From Puffinus mauretanicus (lineage: Eukaryota > Chordata > Aves > Procellariiformes > Procellariidae), in NCBI GenBank assembly GCA_023333565.1, contig JAJKFH010002438.1, positions 434,001 through 498,000 on the forward strand: a DNA stretch of 64,000 bases. Direction: 5' to 3'. Made by a program: the position numbers and the translations under genes. The notes under the pieces were generated by a model. The model worked only from the letters and a program-made list of their open reading frames with translations. It had not been told where the DNA came from and did no database searches. Shown piece by piece: positions 49,203-60,900 of this stretch. Positions within the stretch are counted from its first letter, which is position 1; each line of letters opens with the position of its first letter.

Positions 49203-52200
49203 GTGAGGGGAGCGAGGAGCGCGGTGTGGGGCCGGGGGCGGCTGGGCCCTGGCGGCGTGGGGCTGGGCTGGCTGTAGGCCTCGGCCGGGCGAAGGCCTAG
49301 GCCGGGCGAGGGGCAGGGAGAAACGGCTGTGGGGGGCGCAGGGGAGCTGTGAAGGTGGGAAGGCGTGTGGGGCTGGGCTGCGTTGGAAATGGGCTGCTGT
49401 TGGGGCAGGGCTGGGTGGGATGTAAGGGACCTGCGTGGGGCAGAGCTGGGGTGGAGGTGGGGAAGGCTTGATCGAGCCATCATCTGGAGTCCCGCGAGCT
49501 GGGGTCTCGTCCCTACACCCTGAGGGGGTGTTTTGGGCACCCCTGTGCTCCCTGCTCTCCTGCTGGGACTCCGCGCTGAGCAGCAGCTGATACCCACATC
49601 ACTGCTGTTCCCACTTGGTTGCTCAAAGAAACTGAGGCTGAACGCACCCAAACCAAGTGGCTGACTTGGTGTTCCTGTGTATTTCTGGAAGCTGTAGCAA
49701 ATTCTGCAGTTTCTAAGGTGCTGCTGCGGATCACGAGATGGTTACGAGAACTACCAGTAACTCAGTAAAGTCAAGCTCGAGGTAGTTGTCCTGCTGGATC
49801 AAAAAGCGCTAACATCAGGCTTTTAGTAATCAAAGCATTTAATCTTTTATGGTTTTTAGTGTTTAACACATGCATATTTTTGGTAAGTTTAGTGATAGTC
49901 CTGCATTTTTGGAACATCTGGGTGGTGTAGGCAAATTTTGGTTTGGATCTCAAAAGAGAAACTTTTAGTTTGAGCAATACGTTGTCTCTTTCTCACTGGA
50001 CACAAACACTCTTTCTTTTAATTTCTTAGAGCTTTGAAGGAGTGGGGCATTTTTGTGCATTTCATCTATATTTTTTGCCTCTTTCTCCTCTACTTCCCTG
50101 GAGAGAAAATGGGCATTGCTTTTTGGGAACGGATGAGAGGGGAGAAAGAGAAATGTTTTTTTTCGTAGCATTAGAGAATAAAACATACTCTTATTGAGGT
50201 ATGTTCTTATTAAAAAACAAATTCTTTTTATTCAACTCATTATTATTTTAACAAGTAATATTAATAATAAATTATTAAAGAAAATCTCATGTTTCTTCCA
50301 GTGTTATACTTCCCCTACCAGAGAATGTGAAAGAATATTTGCTGGATGATGGAACGCTTGTGGTTTCCGGAAGGTAAAGAGTGTTTTCCCACCACCCTCC
50401 AAATATTAATACTACTTTATATTCACAGCACTATTTTGTATACACATATTATATTTTGCATAATGAGTTTTTTTAAAATTTGACCAGTCTGGCTGCAGTA
50501 AACCTCCTACTCTATGAGCATGTGAATGGGCTGACTGTTGCTGTTAGTAAAACTTGACTTGCTGGTGCCTGGTGCAGATGCTAAAATCATAGAATCACAG
50601 AACGGTTTGTGTTGGAAGGGACCTTAAAGGTCATCTAGTCCAACCCCTGCCATGGGCAGGGACACCTTCCACTAGACCAGGTTGCTCAAAGCCCCGTCCA
50701 ACCTGACCTTGAACACTTCCAGGGATGGGGCATCCACAGCTTCTCTGGGCAACCTGTTCCAGTGCCTCACCCCAAATCCATGTAATACACTTCATTCTAG
50801 ACCAAGTGGAGACAGTTCTTTCATTTTTTTCTCCACCTTTCCTTGCGGCGTCTACCAGTCTCTCGGGTGTGCAGCCTGCTGGTTTATGTTTGGTTGCTTT
50901 GATACGGTTACCTCCAGTTCAGAGGCTTGACCTCTCCCACGCCATTCACATACCCGCTGCCTTATCCAGGGGTGAAGTGACATTACCTGAGTTTAAGTCT
51001 CAATAAGATAAGCTATATATAAAATCTTAGTAATTATTGAGTTTGTATAATGATTTGCGTACATATAATCCATGCATATGACAAGGCTGAATGTCCTGTA
51101 TGTATACCTATGCCAGGATTTTGGATGGAGAAGAATGAGGTGGATAGATAGGAAAAACAGTTGGTAAGAACCCAGGCCTTGTTCTTTGTTTTCTGCTTAG
51201 AATCTCACTGTATGGCTTCCTTGTAAAATGATTATTGCATGCATACATCTTGTTAATGATCAGACTCAGAAATCAGTCCACACTCCATCATTTCCCAACT
51301 GGTATTTTGCCTCTCGCAGAGCAACCAATTAGGCTGTGAGTGTAAGGGAGCTATGTCTAATTTCTCAGGAATCAATTTATATAAAATTGAAGCTGTTTAA
51401 ACACCTTGTAAAGATGAAAGAGCTTTTTTAATTTTAAAATTCTTTTTTTTTAATAAAAGGTATTCAGAAAATTAGAATTGTTTTTTAAATCATTTTGGAT
51501 AAGAAGTAATATTGTCACCTGCTTCTGCAGAATTGTGCAACTTATATAGCAGCAGCCATTTATTTTTTAATAAGCCTTCAGAAAAGCTGAAACTGAGGAT
51601 TTGACTTCACAGCTCTGTTATACAAACAATTTCTGCTGTCTTCAGTGGCATAATGGACAGCTGTATAATTGACTCAAATTATATTTTTTTAAGATGTTTC
51701 CAATTTAAAATCCCTTTTAGAAACCAGTTTTTCTCTGAGTTGAACTTTCTTAGTTAGAAGTGAATGTGATCTTCTTGCAGTCAAGGCCAAGATCGCTTTT
51801 AATCTTCAGTGAACCGGTATCTGATCTCTAGATCTCAAAAACTGCATTGATAGCTTAATCCCTATGGAAGTGCATTAAGGGACTGCAGAGACTTAGCTTG
51901 TTGAAGAGTTGAGTTTTGGCAGGGGCGTACATTTCAACTTACCCTGTTTGCTACACTGTCTTGCTGTGAGTAAGTCTTCTTCAAGAGCTTGGTCTTCTCC
52001 TTTAAGATCTTCACAGTCAGTTATATTGGCTAAAGAACTTCAAAAGTCGCCTAAAACTTCAAAGGAATATTTGCAATGAAGTGCTTTCTCCCAGATATGC
52101 TAATGTTTACAACAGCAGATCTCACCTGTGTAGAAAAAGGAACGTTTCAGGAAGAAGCTATTGACTGCGTATCCACTTGCCGTAGGATTTTCTTTTCTGC

Positions 52201-55200
52201 GTGCGGAGTGTGAGGACGTTTTCTTTTCAGTACCAGAAATTCACAGGTCAACATCTGAAACTCAATTTTTTTAATTTTTTACATGGAAAAAGAGAACGGA
52301 GGTAAAGCATAATTTAAATTGAACTTGTTTAAAAAAAAAAAGAGTTTAATTTGTGCTTCTGTGAGAGTACAGTGAAGTTGGACAAAAACGATTAATAGGG
52401 TGTTGAAAAGCTTCAGTTATGGCGTTTTCAGAACAGAAAGTGATCTGCTAATTTGAAAGAAGCAAAGTGTTTTGGGTAGGGCCCAAGTCTAATGCCAGAG
52501 TGTTTGGTCTTCAGTTTTCTGTACTGGCTTGCTCTGATTTTTCTCTGCCAGGGGTTTTGAGGCTTAATCTTCTTACAAAACATTTTGAGATCAGCAGCTG
52601 GTAGATGCTGTGGAAATGTAATGTATACAGTCAAGTCAAACTCCAGTACTTAATTTTTTTTTCCTGCTAATCTTTTGTTTTAGAGAAGATCCACCAAGTC
52701 ATGCTCAGGAGGGGAATGACGATGCAGAGGAAATACAGGTCAGTATAAAATGCAACTTAATGTCAAGTCTCTTGAGAAAAATATGAATGTGTGACCTTTT
52801 CTGCATAATTTATAGTTGAGGAGAGTACTTCACAAAAATAATAATCACATGGTAGTTGCCTTGAAAAAGTTAAACCCATCATTATTTATACTTCCCCGTC
52901 AGGGAAGGTTTAAAATGTTTCTATGCTCTTTCACAGAAGTATCTTTAATTTTTTTTTATTTTTTGGTAATTGCATTTGTAATAATAAGTAGGGAACGTTG
53001 AAGGATGTTGGAATTGAACTTAATGCTGTTTCATGCCCTGAAAAATTAGAAGGAGAAATACCTTTGGAGGAGTTATTTCCAGAAACAATGAAAGTTTCTG
53101 AGGCATTAATAGCTCAGAAGGGTATTCTAGAAGAAAAACGCTGAAAAATGTTGTAAGCATGAGGTGACAGACGTACAAAAAGGAGATGAAAAAGAAATAC
53201 AAGTGAAACTAATGGATCATGGGCCTAAGGATGGAAGTGCTGGAGCTGGAGACAAGCTTTAGACAGGGAAGACTCTCTGTTGAGTTCTGAAATGTCCAAG
53301 TTTGTGATATAAATCACAGTTAAAATATATAGGTGTTGTCTTTTATCCGTACTTTAGAATAGTGCTTCTGCTGAGTATACAATATTTTTCCTGTCTTAAT
53401 TTACAGCCGTGATAATTGTGATTTGTTCTTGTTTTTAACAGTGGTCGGATGATGAGAATACTACAACAACTACGGTAAGGTCCTGTAAAAGCCTAACGTG
53501 GGTTTGTCAGCAGTATGCTTTCTGCAACCTTGTGATATAAATTTGTTGCCAGGTAGACATATCTGTTGCTGTATTTAACATTTTTCAGACCATTCTAGAC
53601 AGATGGCAGTGTAGATGTCTGTAACTTTAAAAAAGTTTTGCTGGCTTAATTTTATTTAATTAAAAATAAAATGCTTTTCTTCATCCCCAACAATCACACA
53701 CTTGTTAGACTATAGGAAATGAACTGAAGTACGGCTCTAAATATAGCTGTCTTTCATTTTCACCACTTTGAATATCTCCCAATTACTTAATCAGACTGGA
53801 TGCAGAAGAAACGAAGCCCCTGCAGCTCAATTTTCACAGCTCTTCTCTTACACCTGTGCCATTATTTCCTCCTAAGTATATTTTTTCTATCATCTTTTTT
53901 TTTCCTTTTCCTGTCATTACGCTCTCCGTGCACTGTGCCTGGCTTAGAATCAGGATCCTGATGGATACGAACCAGGCTTCCTTGATCTTTTTTTACATCT
54001 TTTTTGAAACTTGCTATTGCCCTATCATTGTCAGAGTTAATATACTTGCGTCACTTGTCTGCCATTGATTTTATTATTTCAGTCCTGTTAGCTCCCTAGT
54101 GTTCAACATAGTGTTGAATTGCTCACGTTGGATTAGGTGCAATATAAACACAGCCCTGCTTTGAGTTGTGCATATGCTAGCACAGAATTTCTAGCCTAGA
54201 TTTTAAAACTAATACATGCCAGATTTGCACACGCTAATAGCTTCAGTTCAAATAGCTAAGCTTTGATAAAGTAGATGCCTTAGATCTTAAATTATTCAGA
54301 ACAAGGATTTTGGTATCCATCTTATCTTTTGCGAAGCTCATGTTAATGTTGCTAAAGAAATTATATCAGACTTTTGAATCAGGTTTCGTTATAGTGTACA
54401 ACACAATAAGGAAATACATAATCAAGAGGTATGATACCCGTCAGAAGGGTATAGGCCAAGTGATTTCAGTTTAGCTAAGTAAGCATTGTGTACTGTGTAC
54501 AGATCGCAGCTTTACAGCTAGTGTTTTACTGCAGCTGGCTGGGATGGAGTTAACTTTCAGCTGTTGCTGAACAGTGCTCGCATAGCATCAAGGCTTTCTC
54601 TTTTCCCAGTCTGCCCCACGCCCCTCCTCAGCGACTAGGCTAGGGGTAGGCAAGAGAAGAAGAGGGGATAGAGCCAGGACAGCTGGCCCAAATTGTCTTA
54701 AGGGATATTCCATACCATATAACACCATGCTCAGCAATAAAAGTGGGGTAGAGGAAGGAGAGGGGTGTTTTGGCCTCCAAGGTGACTCTTGTTCAGAGAT
54801 TGGCAGGGCTTTGTCTTTCGCCAAACCTGGAACTTTGAAAACGGTTGATAATGAGCACGGTTTGTGCCTGTGGCTAGTTCTTATGAAAATACACCCACAT
54901 TTGGTCAAAGAAAGAGACTCTAAAAGTAGAATTTCACAATGTGCTCTTTACCATCTCGTAAATTTGGTAGATGATTGCTCTGTAGACTCCATCCGTGGCA
55001 AATACGCTTTCTCTACGTGAAAACCAGGGACTGCTCTGAGGCCAGTGAGAGAATGGAAATAGTCATCTGTGCTGTTAAGTGTTGCCTGCTACCACTTTGA
55101 TGAAGAGAGTGAAGAAACAGCCTGTGCAGAATGCAGAAGGGTGGGGAGCTGCATCTGGAGTTACTGCAAGAGATGAGAATGGATCAAGTAGCGATGTGGA

Positions 55201-57970
55201 AGCTGAACAGGGAGACACTAGGGAACATGACGTGTAAAGAATAGTGGGACAGGCTGGAGACTGCTGTTCTGCATTCGCTGTCAGCCTAGGCCATTTGTAT
55301 CTTACTAACGATAAATCCTAGGTTATAATTCTCTGTTGGTTTCTTGGCTCAGGGAGAAGTAAGGTTGGGCTGTGGTTGTGATTATTCTGATTTGATGACT
55401 CGCCTGAGTTGTCAGGTAGAACTTGTTTTCCTTGCCCCTTCTATATTCTGAAGAAGAATTAGAATATAGAATTATAGAAAATTTTGTGTTTAAAAAAACG
55501 TGCATTAATATCGATGGTTGCGAAGTCAGGCATTCAGAATTTAGGAAATGTTAGAATCTAGCTTGTTTATGCAGCCTTAGAGCTATCCTCTTGTGTATAT
55601 TTCTTCACTTGTATTAATCAAATGACATTATGGTAACATTTCCCTGCGGAGGCTTAGTATGTGCTGGAATTACATATATAGTATGACTTCTGACTTCTGT
55701 CAAAACAAAAGGATATTGGATCAGAATGCAGTGGATGAAAAGTTTTACTTCCTGCAGGAACAATTTCTAGAATTGACTGAAGCTCTAAAAATAAAGTAAA
55801 ATAAGAGAAGTGCTTTTTCAGTTTTTCAAGTGTAGTTTCCCATGGACATTAGGTAACGTACTAAGGAAAGATTCAGAATGTTTGAAGTTCAGTCTAGGTC
55901 ACTGCGCTAAAATGTGAGAGGATTTATTAATTGTTTGCATTTGGGGGGAGCTGTGGAAAGGAGATGCCAAAATGTATGAATTTTTTGTGATCACTTGTGT
56001 GGCTGTGAGGTCTTTGTTATTTTAGAGACATCAATTAGCTTTAGCCTGGAAGTTTGAGTTGAGTTTAAAAATACTCAGGCAGAAATAGTGTTCTTACATA
56101 CTTTTTGCTATAAATCCTATTACATGAAAAATCTTTGACATATGCCTGAAATCCTTTCTTATTATTTTAAAGGTCAGCAACCTGTTTTTTTTCTATTGCA
56201 CCACATTCAGAGTGGAGTTGTAGCATCCTGAGGAGTTTTTTTTCCCTTATCTTATGTTTACAGTATTGACAATGTTCTTTATAAGACAAGGTTTTCTAAT
56301 CCAACCAATACCTTTGCAGTGTGTCCTCTATTTTGATGCAATATATTGTTAAGGAGCTACTTTAAGTCCTAATTTAGGAGCTGATAAGTTGAAGTATTAC
56401 TAACAACATTTTGTAAAACTAAAGCTTAAATGAGGAACTGTCACTCAAATTGCCTATGAATTGATTTATTTACTTTTGCTCTCTTACTGTGCTCCTAAAT
56501 GCAACTGGAGAACTATTACAAAACAGAACTGATTTCTTTCTACCTTTTAATACTTTGACAGAATGCTACAATATTTGCATTTTAGATTTTTTAAAGAGAT
56601 GCTTAATTCTAAACAAACTGTTTTTGAAAGTTTGTTTGTTTGTTTTTAAATCTTCTTGGATCTTATTTGTATACAATAATCTACCATCAGATATAAAACA
56701 ACAGGTATGTATTTAAGGTCTGTTTATTTGACTTGCATGTTTGCCAGCTGTTGCAGCTTTCATGATGAATGTTACGAAGTTTTGGGGTTTCCCCTGAAGT
56801 TCATGGAATCTTGCTAGTAATGAGAGTGAGAACTGGAAACATATTTTCAGTTTTCTCTGATTGAAAGAATGTCGGAGTTGATTCTTAAGTGATCTATTTC
56901 TACAAATACGTTATTTTTTCAGGGTTCTTGGATCCTGATTTTGGACACGTTTATTCCTTCTACAATATGTATTTCTAATGGTATTTAGAAAATGGCTACA
57001 CTTCACTATTAAATGTATTGAAATTGATATTTTTGTTGTTCTTGTTCTTTGTTCAGGCACCAGAATTTCCTGAGTTTACAGCTAAAGTTCAAGAAGCAAT
57101 AAGTTCCTTGGGTGGTAGTGTTTTTCCTAAACTTAACTGGAGTGCTCCAAGGGTAAGAATGCTGACTCCCAAAACTTGTAACAGATGTTAACATAAGGAT
57201 TTTTTTTTGGTTGTTTTATCTTAATGCATTGGAAAGTAGAAGAGACTAGTGGTTCTGAAAAAGGAAGGAGTGGTAGTCAAGATATCAGTGAAGTACTACA
57301 CCACAAATTGGTCTGGTAGATTAGAGCTAGGTGGTGCATTGTTTGGTGAGGCTGATGCAAGACAGCACTGTCTTTCTCACATAAAACCCTGTATCCTTGT
57401 CACAGATAACAGTATGATGGTCAGACTCTTCTCATTTAGGATACTAGTTGAAAACTTTGCCTGGGAGAAACCCCACATTTTTTAAAAAAGCAATAAACTT
57501 CCCTCTAGTTATTTTTAGGTACTCTAACTATACCTTAAGGATGGGTGCACCCAAATGTTTTTGTATCATATTTTCAAGGGAAACTTGTGTTCAATCAAGC
57601 CTTCCAAGAAAGTGCCTGGAAGCAGTAAGGCAAAAACTTAAGTTTTTTTAAAATGGATTTGCTCTGCTTTCAACAGAGTATTCATCAGAAAAGCAATAAC
57701 TATCGTGTCTCTTTACCGGCTAATGAAGCTTTCCTCAAAATAAAAAAATAATTTTCTGCGTGTATTTCAAATGTTGCATAATATTTAGCGGTGATAGATC
57801 TGCAGCTTGCATTCCTTCCTGCTAGTAAAGGAGCGTTTTTGGATAATCTCCTTTTTTGTTTAGGATGCCTACTGGATAGCAATGAACAGCTCTCTGAAAT
57901 GTAAAGCTCTCAGTGACATCTTCCTCCTCTTCAAGAGTTCAGACTTCATTACTCGTGACCTCACTCAGCC
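49129..57970 (+). CDS. CDC123: CDC123, 5' portion: eIF2 assembly factor (first 6 exons; remainder beyond window)
   Basis: Cytosolic D123-family protein with an ATP-grasp-like fold that binds the eIF2 gamma subunit and promotes eIF2 assembly (family knowledge). Exons: 49129-49202, 50302-50373, 52684-52738, 53442-53474, 57057-57152, 57864-57970. They total 437 nt, encoding residues 1-145 plus two bases of the next codon, out of about 336. All junctions are GT/AG and keep phase, and the sequence matches human CDC123 throughout: start [20 protein letters not shown], acidic linker EEIQWSDDEN, then [20 protein letters not shown]. The ATG has A at -3. No seventh exon is recognisable in the last 6 kb, so intron 6 runs past the right edge. 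Confidence 0.97.
49203..50301 (+). other. CDC123: CDC123 intron 1
   Basis: Starts within the CpG island and becomes AT-rich after about 49.75 kb. No other feature seen. Confidence 0.7.
50302..50373 (+). CDS. CDC123: CDC123 exon 2
   Basis: Residues 25-48, [20 protein letters not shown] then VVSG plus two bases of Arg49. Acceptor TTCTTCCAG, donor GTAAAG. Confidence 0.96.
50374..52683 (+). other. CDC123: CDC123 intron 2
   Basis: 2.3 kb intron carrying one CR1 fragment (50584-50775); otherwise no recognised element. Confidence 0.7.
50584..50775 (-). mobile_element. 5'-truncated CR1 LINE, 3' end
   Basis: Reading on plus: AATCATAGAATCACAGAACG, then TTGGAAGGGACCTTAAAGGT, CATGGGCAGGGACACCTTCC and TCTGGGCAACCTGTTCCAGT. 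This is the reverse complement of the CR1 3' terminus, so the element lies on the minus strand, with its ATTCTATGATT-type end at about 50584. About 190 bp remain. CR1 of this type is the dominant LINE of birds and supports avian origin. Confidence 0.92.
52684..52738 (+). CDS. CDC123: CDC123 exon 3
   Basis: Residues 49-67, [19 protein letters not shown]. Acidic, poorly conserved linker as in other vertebrates. Acceptor TTTTAG, donor GTCAGT. Confidence 0.93.
53442..53474 (+). CDS. CDC123: CDC123 exon 4 (33 nt)
   Basis: Residues 68-78, [12 protein letters not shown] short in-phase exon (11 codons) that could be skipped without frameshift. Acceptor TTTTTAACAG, donor GTAAGG. Confidence 0.93.
53475..57056 (+). 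other. CDC123: CDC123 intron 4
   Basis: 3.6 kb intron containing a diverged LTR fragment (about 54525-54815). No gene or RNA seen elsewhere. Confidence 0.7.
54525..54815 (+). mobile_element. Diverged LTR fragment, same broad family as 27740-28284
   Basis: Contains CTGCAGCTGGCTGGGATGGA followed by GAGTTAACTTTC, then AGCCAGGACAGCTGGCCCAA and GATATTCCATACCATATAAC, then a TATA-like CAATAAAAG. The middle part aligns by eye with 27933-28010 of the other LTR in the same orientation but is clearly more diverged. Edges are approximate; no internal retroviral sequence adjoins. Confidence 0.65.
57057..57152 (+). CDS. CDC123: CDC123 exon 5
   Basis: Residues 79-110, [20 protein letters not shown] then [12 protein letters not shown]. 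[13 protein letters not shown] is the most conserved motif of the D123 family. Donor GTAAGA. Confidence 0.97.
57864..57970 (+). CDS. CDC123: CDC123 exon 6
   Basis: Residues 111-145, [20 protein letters not shown] then [15 protein letters not shown] plus two bases of Pro146. Acceptor TTTTTTGTTTAG, donor GTAAGT. Confidence 0.97.
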
Positions 57971-60900
57971 GTAAGTAGATTTCTAGGAGACAATCTTATA
58001 CCCAGTCAAAAAAACCCCCGACCCTCTGAGGGTAACTTTTCAGTTCTTTTGAAAGATCTAACTTTTTACTGTACAGTAATGATAAATATCTGATACAAAA
58101 ATACATATTCATGTTTAAGAGTTGTTCAGGTACAGTAATATAAGCTTCAGGTACAGTAATAAGTAAGTTGTTCTTTGAAGCTCCCCCCACCCCTTCCCTC
58201 CTTCTTCTTTGTCTCCCTCCACCATGCAAAAATAATGCCAGGTCCAATTTAGTGCAGAGAATTGTGAGGCAAATTATCTTCATTGTTACTTACCGTGAGT
58301 GAGTTTTTCCTAGTAAACCAGAATTGTTTACCTCGTTTCAGTTGACAAGAGTAGAGCAGCCTCCATTTTATTCTTATATTAATTGTCTTGATTTTAATAT
58401 GCAAATGAGTGAAAAGCAAAACAGGAAGACATTATATTAAAGTAGTACATGTGAAATGACACTATGGACTAAGACCATTTTTATTGAGTTGCTTTCCAGA
58501 GCAAGTGATGTTTTAATCTTGGGGTTTTTTTGCCTTCCACCCCTGTTGGCATTTACTTGTTGCTACCTACCTTACTGTTGCCACTTCTCATGGTAATACA
58601 GCATGACTTTACCATGTCCCTTTCAAATTTTAAAGCTGTTGAAGTTTGTGTGGCTGCCTGGAAGATGCCTGAGACTTCTGCTAATGTGTTCCTATAGCTC
58701 CTTCTGAGCTAAGTTCTTGTAGCTCTTGAACAAATGCACTCCGGGAATTATGACTAGGGATAATAGTTATAGATAAAATTACGAATACGATGTGCTTGGG
58801 GTTTATTTTGTCTGCTCACATGAAGAGAGTACTTAATTGTATGGGAACAGTTTTCTCCTGTAGTACCTGCATCTGATTCATGTCACTCATTTCTAAAATA
58901 CAGCCTTTTTCTGGAAGAAAATAAAATTACTGGAATTTAATGTTCTTGTTACTATTATTACTACCTTTTTTTTTTTTTTCCCCCCCTTCCCCCAGAAAAG
59001 CAGAATTTAAAAGAAAAAGGGCAATCATGGCTTGGAATCCAAGAGATCGCTTTCAATTATTCAATGCTTGTTTATATTACTGCAATACTTGGAGACTCAG
59101 TCAAATGCAGGGCACTTGTTCTAGGTGCTTTATAGCATATTATGCTTTACCAAGCATCGTAGTCCTTTGTTAAGTAGCTTATGACCCGATAAGAATTGTC
59201 TTGTCTAAAACGTGAAGCCAGTTGCATTAATGCTGTGCAACTGCCTTCTTTTTTATTCCTGCAACTCTAGTAACACTCTTTTCCCCCAATTTGTTGGTAC
59301 GTTAAAATAATTTTGGGTAGCATCCTCATCCTTATCTCTGCATTTATGCAGTGCTAGCAACACTGTCAGTCCAATTCTGATGCTCGGTTTTACATTATGT
59401 CTAGCCTACAACATTTTGAGGTGCAGGGGAAGAGACTGAGAAGGAGGGGAGATGATGTTGGAGTGAGAAGACAGTTTGAAAAGTATGTTGGACTAGGGAA
59501 ACAATTGTGAGCATTGAGAATTCATGATTCTGGGATCATAGAGAATGAAAGGGATGGGGGAGATGACAAATCTGTAGTTTACATTTTACAGGTGAGTGAA
59601 TAGTGATTCTCAGAAGACTTTGGTGCCTTACCAAGGAGCTTTTTTTTATGGTTTCCGCTAGTGGGAGGCTAGGTGACTTGGCCAGGTGTCTTGAGGACAG
59701 TTTGCTCAGAGGGTTGAGCACTAAAATTTAATGTGCCCTTTGTTGTAACTACTTTCAGGATGGAGTCTTGTGGGTCTGAAAAGAACTGTGCACTTTGTAT
59801 CATCCCTTTGTGAATATTAAATACTATGGGTTTTGTATTCTACTATCCTTATATAGAAGGAGGTTCAGCAAAAAGCACCCTGAGCTCCTTGGAGAATTCC
59901 TGTTTGGTTAATCACTTTCTAATGAGTTTGGGACACAATCAAGTGTTTAGCAAGCATCACTTGATTTAGAAGATGTGGCAACTCTGTGTGTGTGTTTATG
60001 CTCTTCGTTTATGCCATTTGCGTGGTAGAATGAGCACCTTCGCTGAGACTGAAATCAGCGCATTTTCTGTCAGGTTTTCTCTCGTATCAGGTAAAGTTAG
60101 TGCCTCAGCTAGTCACCTTGCCCTCTGCAGACAGCGCTGACTTAGTTGCAGAGGCAATGAATGCGTTCTAGCTCCTGTGTTGTGAGATTTCACAGCGTGG
60201 GTGTTAACTTGAACCATCAGTAATTTCACCTTCAGTTCACACCAGACTAACAACGGTAGTGGCTAGGCAGCCTGTAGCAGGCACGCTCTCTTCTACTGAT
60301 CCTGCTGTGGGAGAATAACCTCTGGCAGAAAGGCAACACCTCAAATTGCAGTAGTCCAATCGATTTAGACTCTTTTTCCAGTGTGGTAAGACTGCACGTA
60401 CCGCCAGACGGCACAGCTCAGCTAGTGGGTGGTAAATAAGCAAACCTTGTGACATGATTGTGGGATCATCACCTAATCTAAAGGTTAAGTTTCATTTGAG
60501 AAGTGTTGTATTTATTTCCCTTCCTATAAAGGCTAATCTAATGTATAAATTTGGATTATGGAGGTTTTTTTGCCAGAACAGGCTTTGTTGTTTTGGTAAG
60601 ATCGAGTTAATATGGGCAGTGCAGGCTTGCGGTTTCCATGAATTTGAATGCAAGTCATACTTACGACTAAGGGGATGTGTGTAATGTGTACAATCACTTT
60701 AATCTCTATGTATTTTATATTTTATGAATATGTTGTACTTGATTAAAGCCTATATTATTGTCCAGTCTATGCATGGTATTTCTAAATTACTAAGTTATTT
60801 GTACAAAACGTCCCCACCCAAACAGTGCAATGATCATTGCTGAATCAGAACAGTGGTCTTCCTTAATTATACTATTGATTAGCTGCCAGTTCCCTAGTCC

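Larger units (their letters stand above)
48700..49560. promoter_or_regulatory. CpG island: head-to-head promoter of NUDT5 (-) and CDC123 (+)
   Basis: Dense CpG block covering the CDC123 start codon and lying 4 kb upstream of the NUDT5 ATG-bearing exon on the opposite strand. It contains GAGGC pentamer repeats, a GGGGCGGGGC Sp1-type box (48933-48942) and an ETS-type CTTCCGG (49056-49062). The non-coding first exon of NUDT5 is inferred to lie in its left half; I could not fix its boundaries. No TATA box. Confidence 0.75.

Noticed and set aside
48680..49277. Overlapping ORFs on both strands around the NUDT5/CDC123 promoter (up to 163 codons)
   Set aside because: GC-rich composition artefacts in a CpG island. 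Only the CDC123 exon 1 frame is conserved; the leader uORF was kept as a low-confidence feature.
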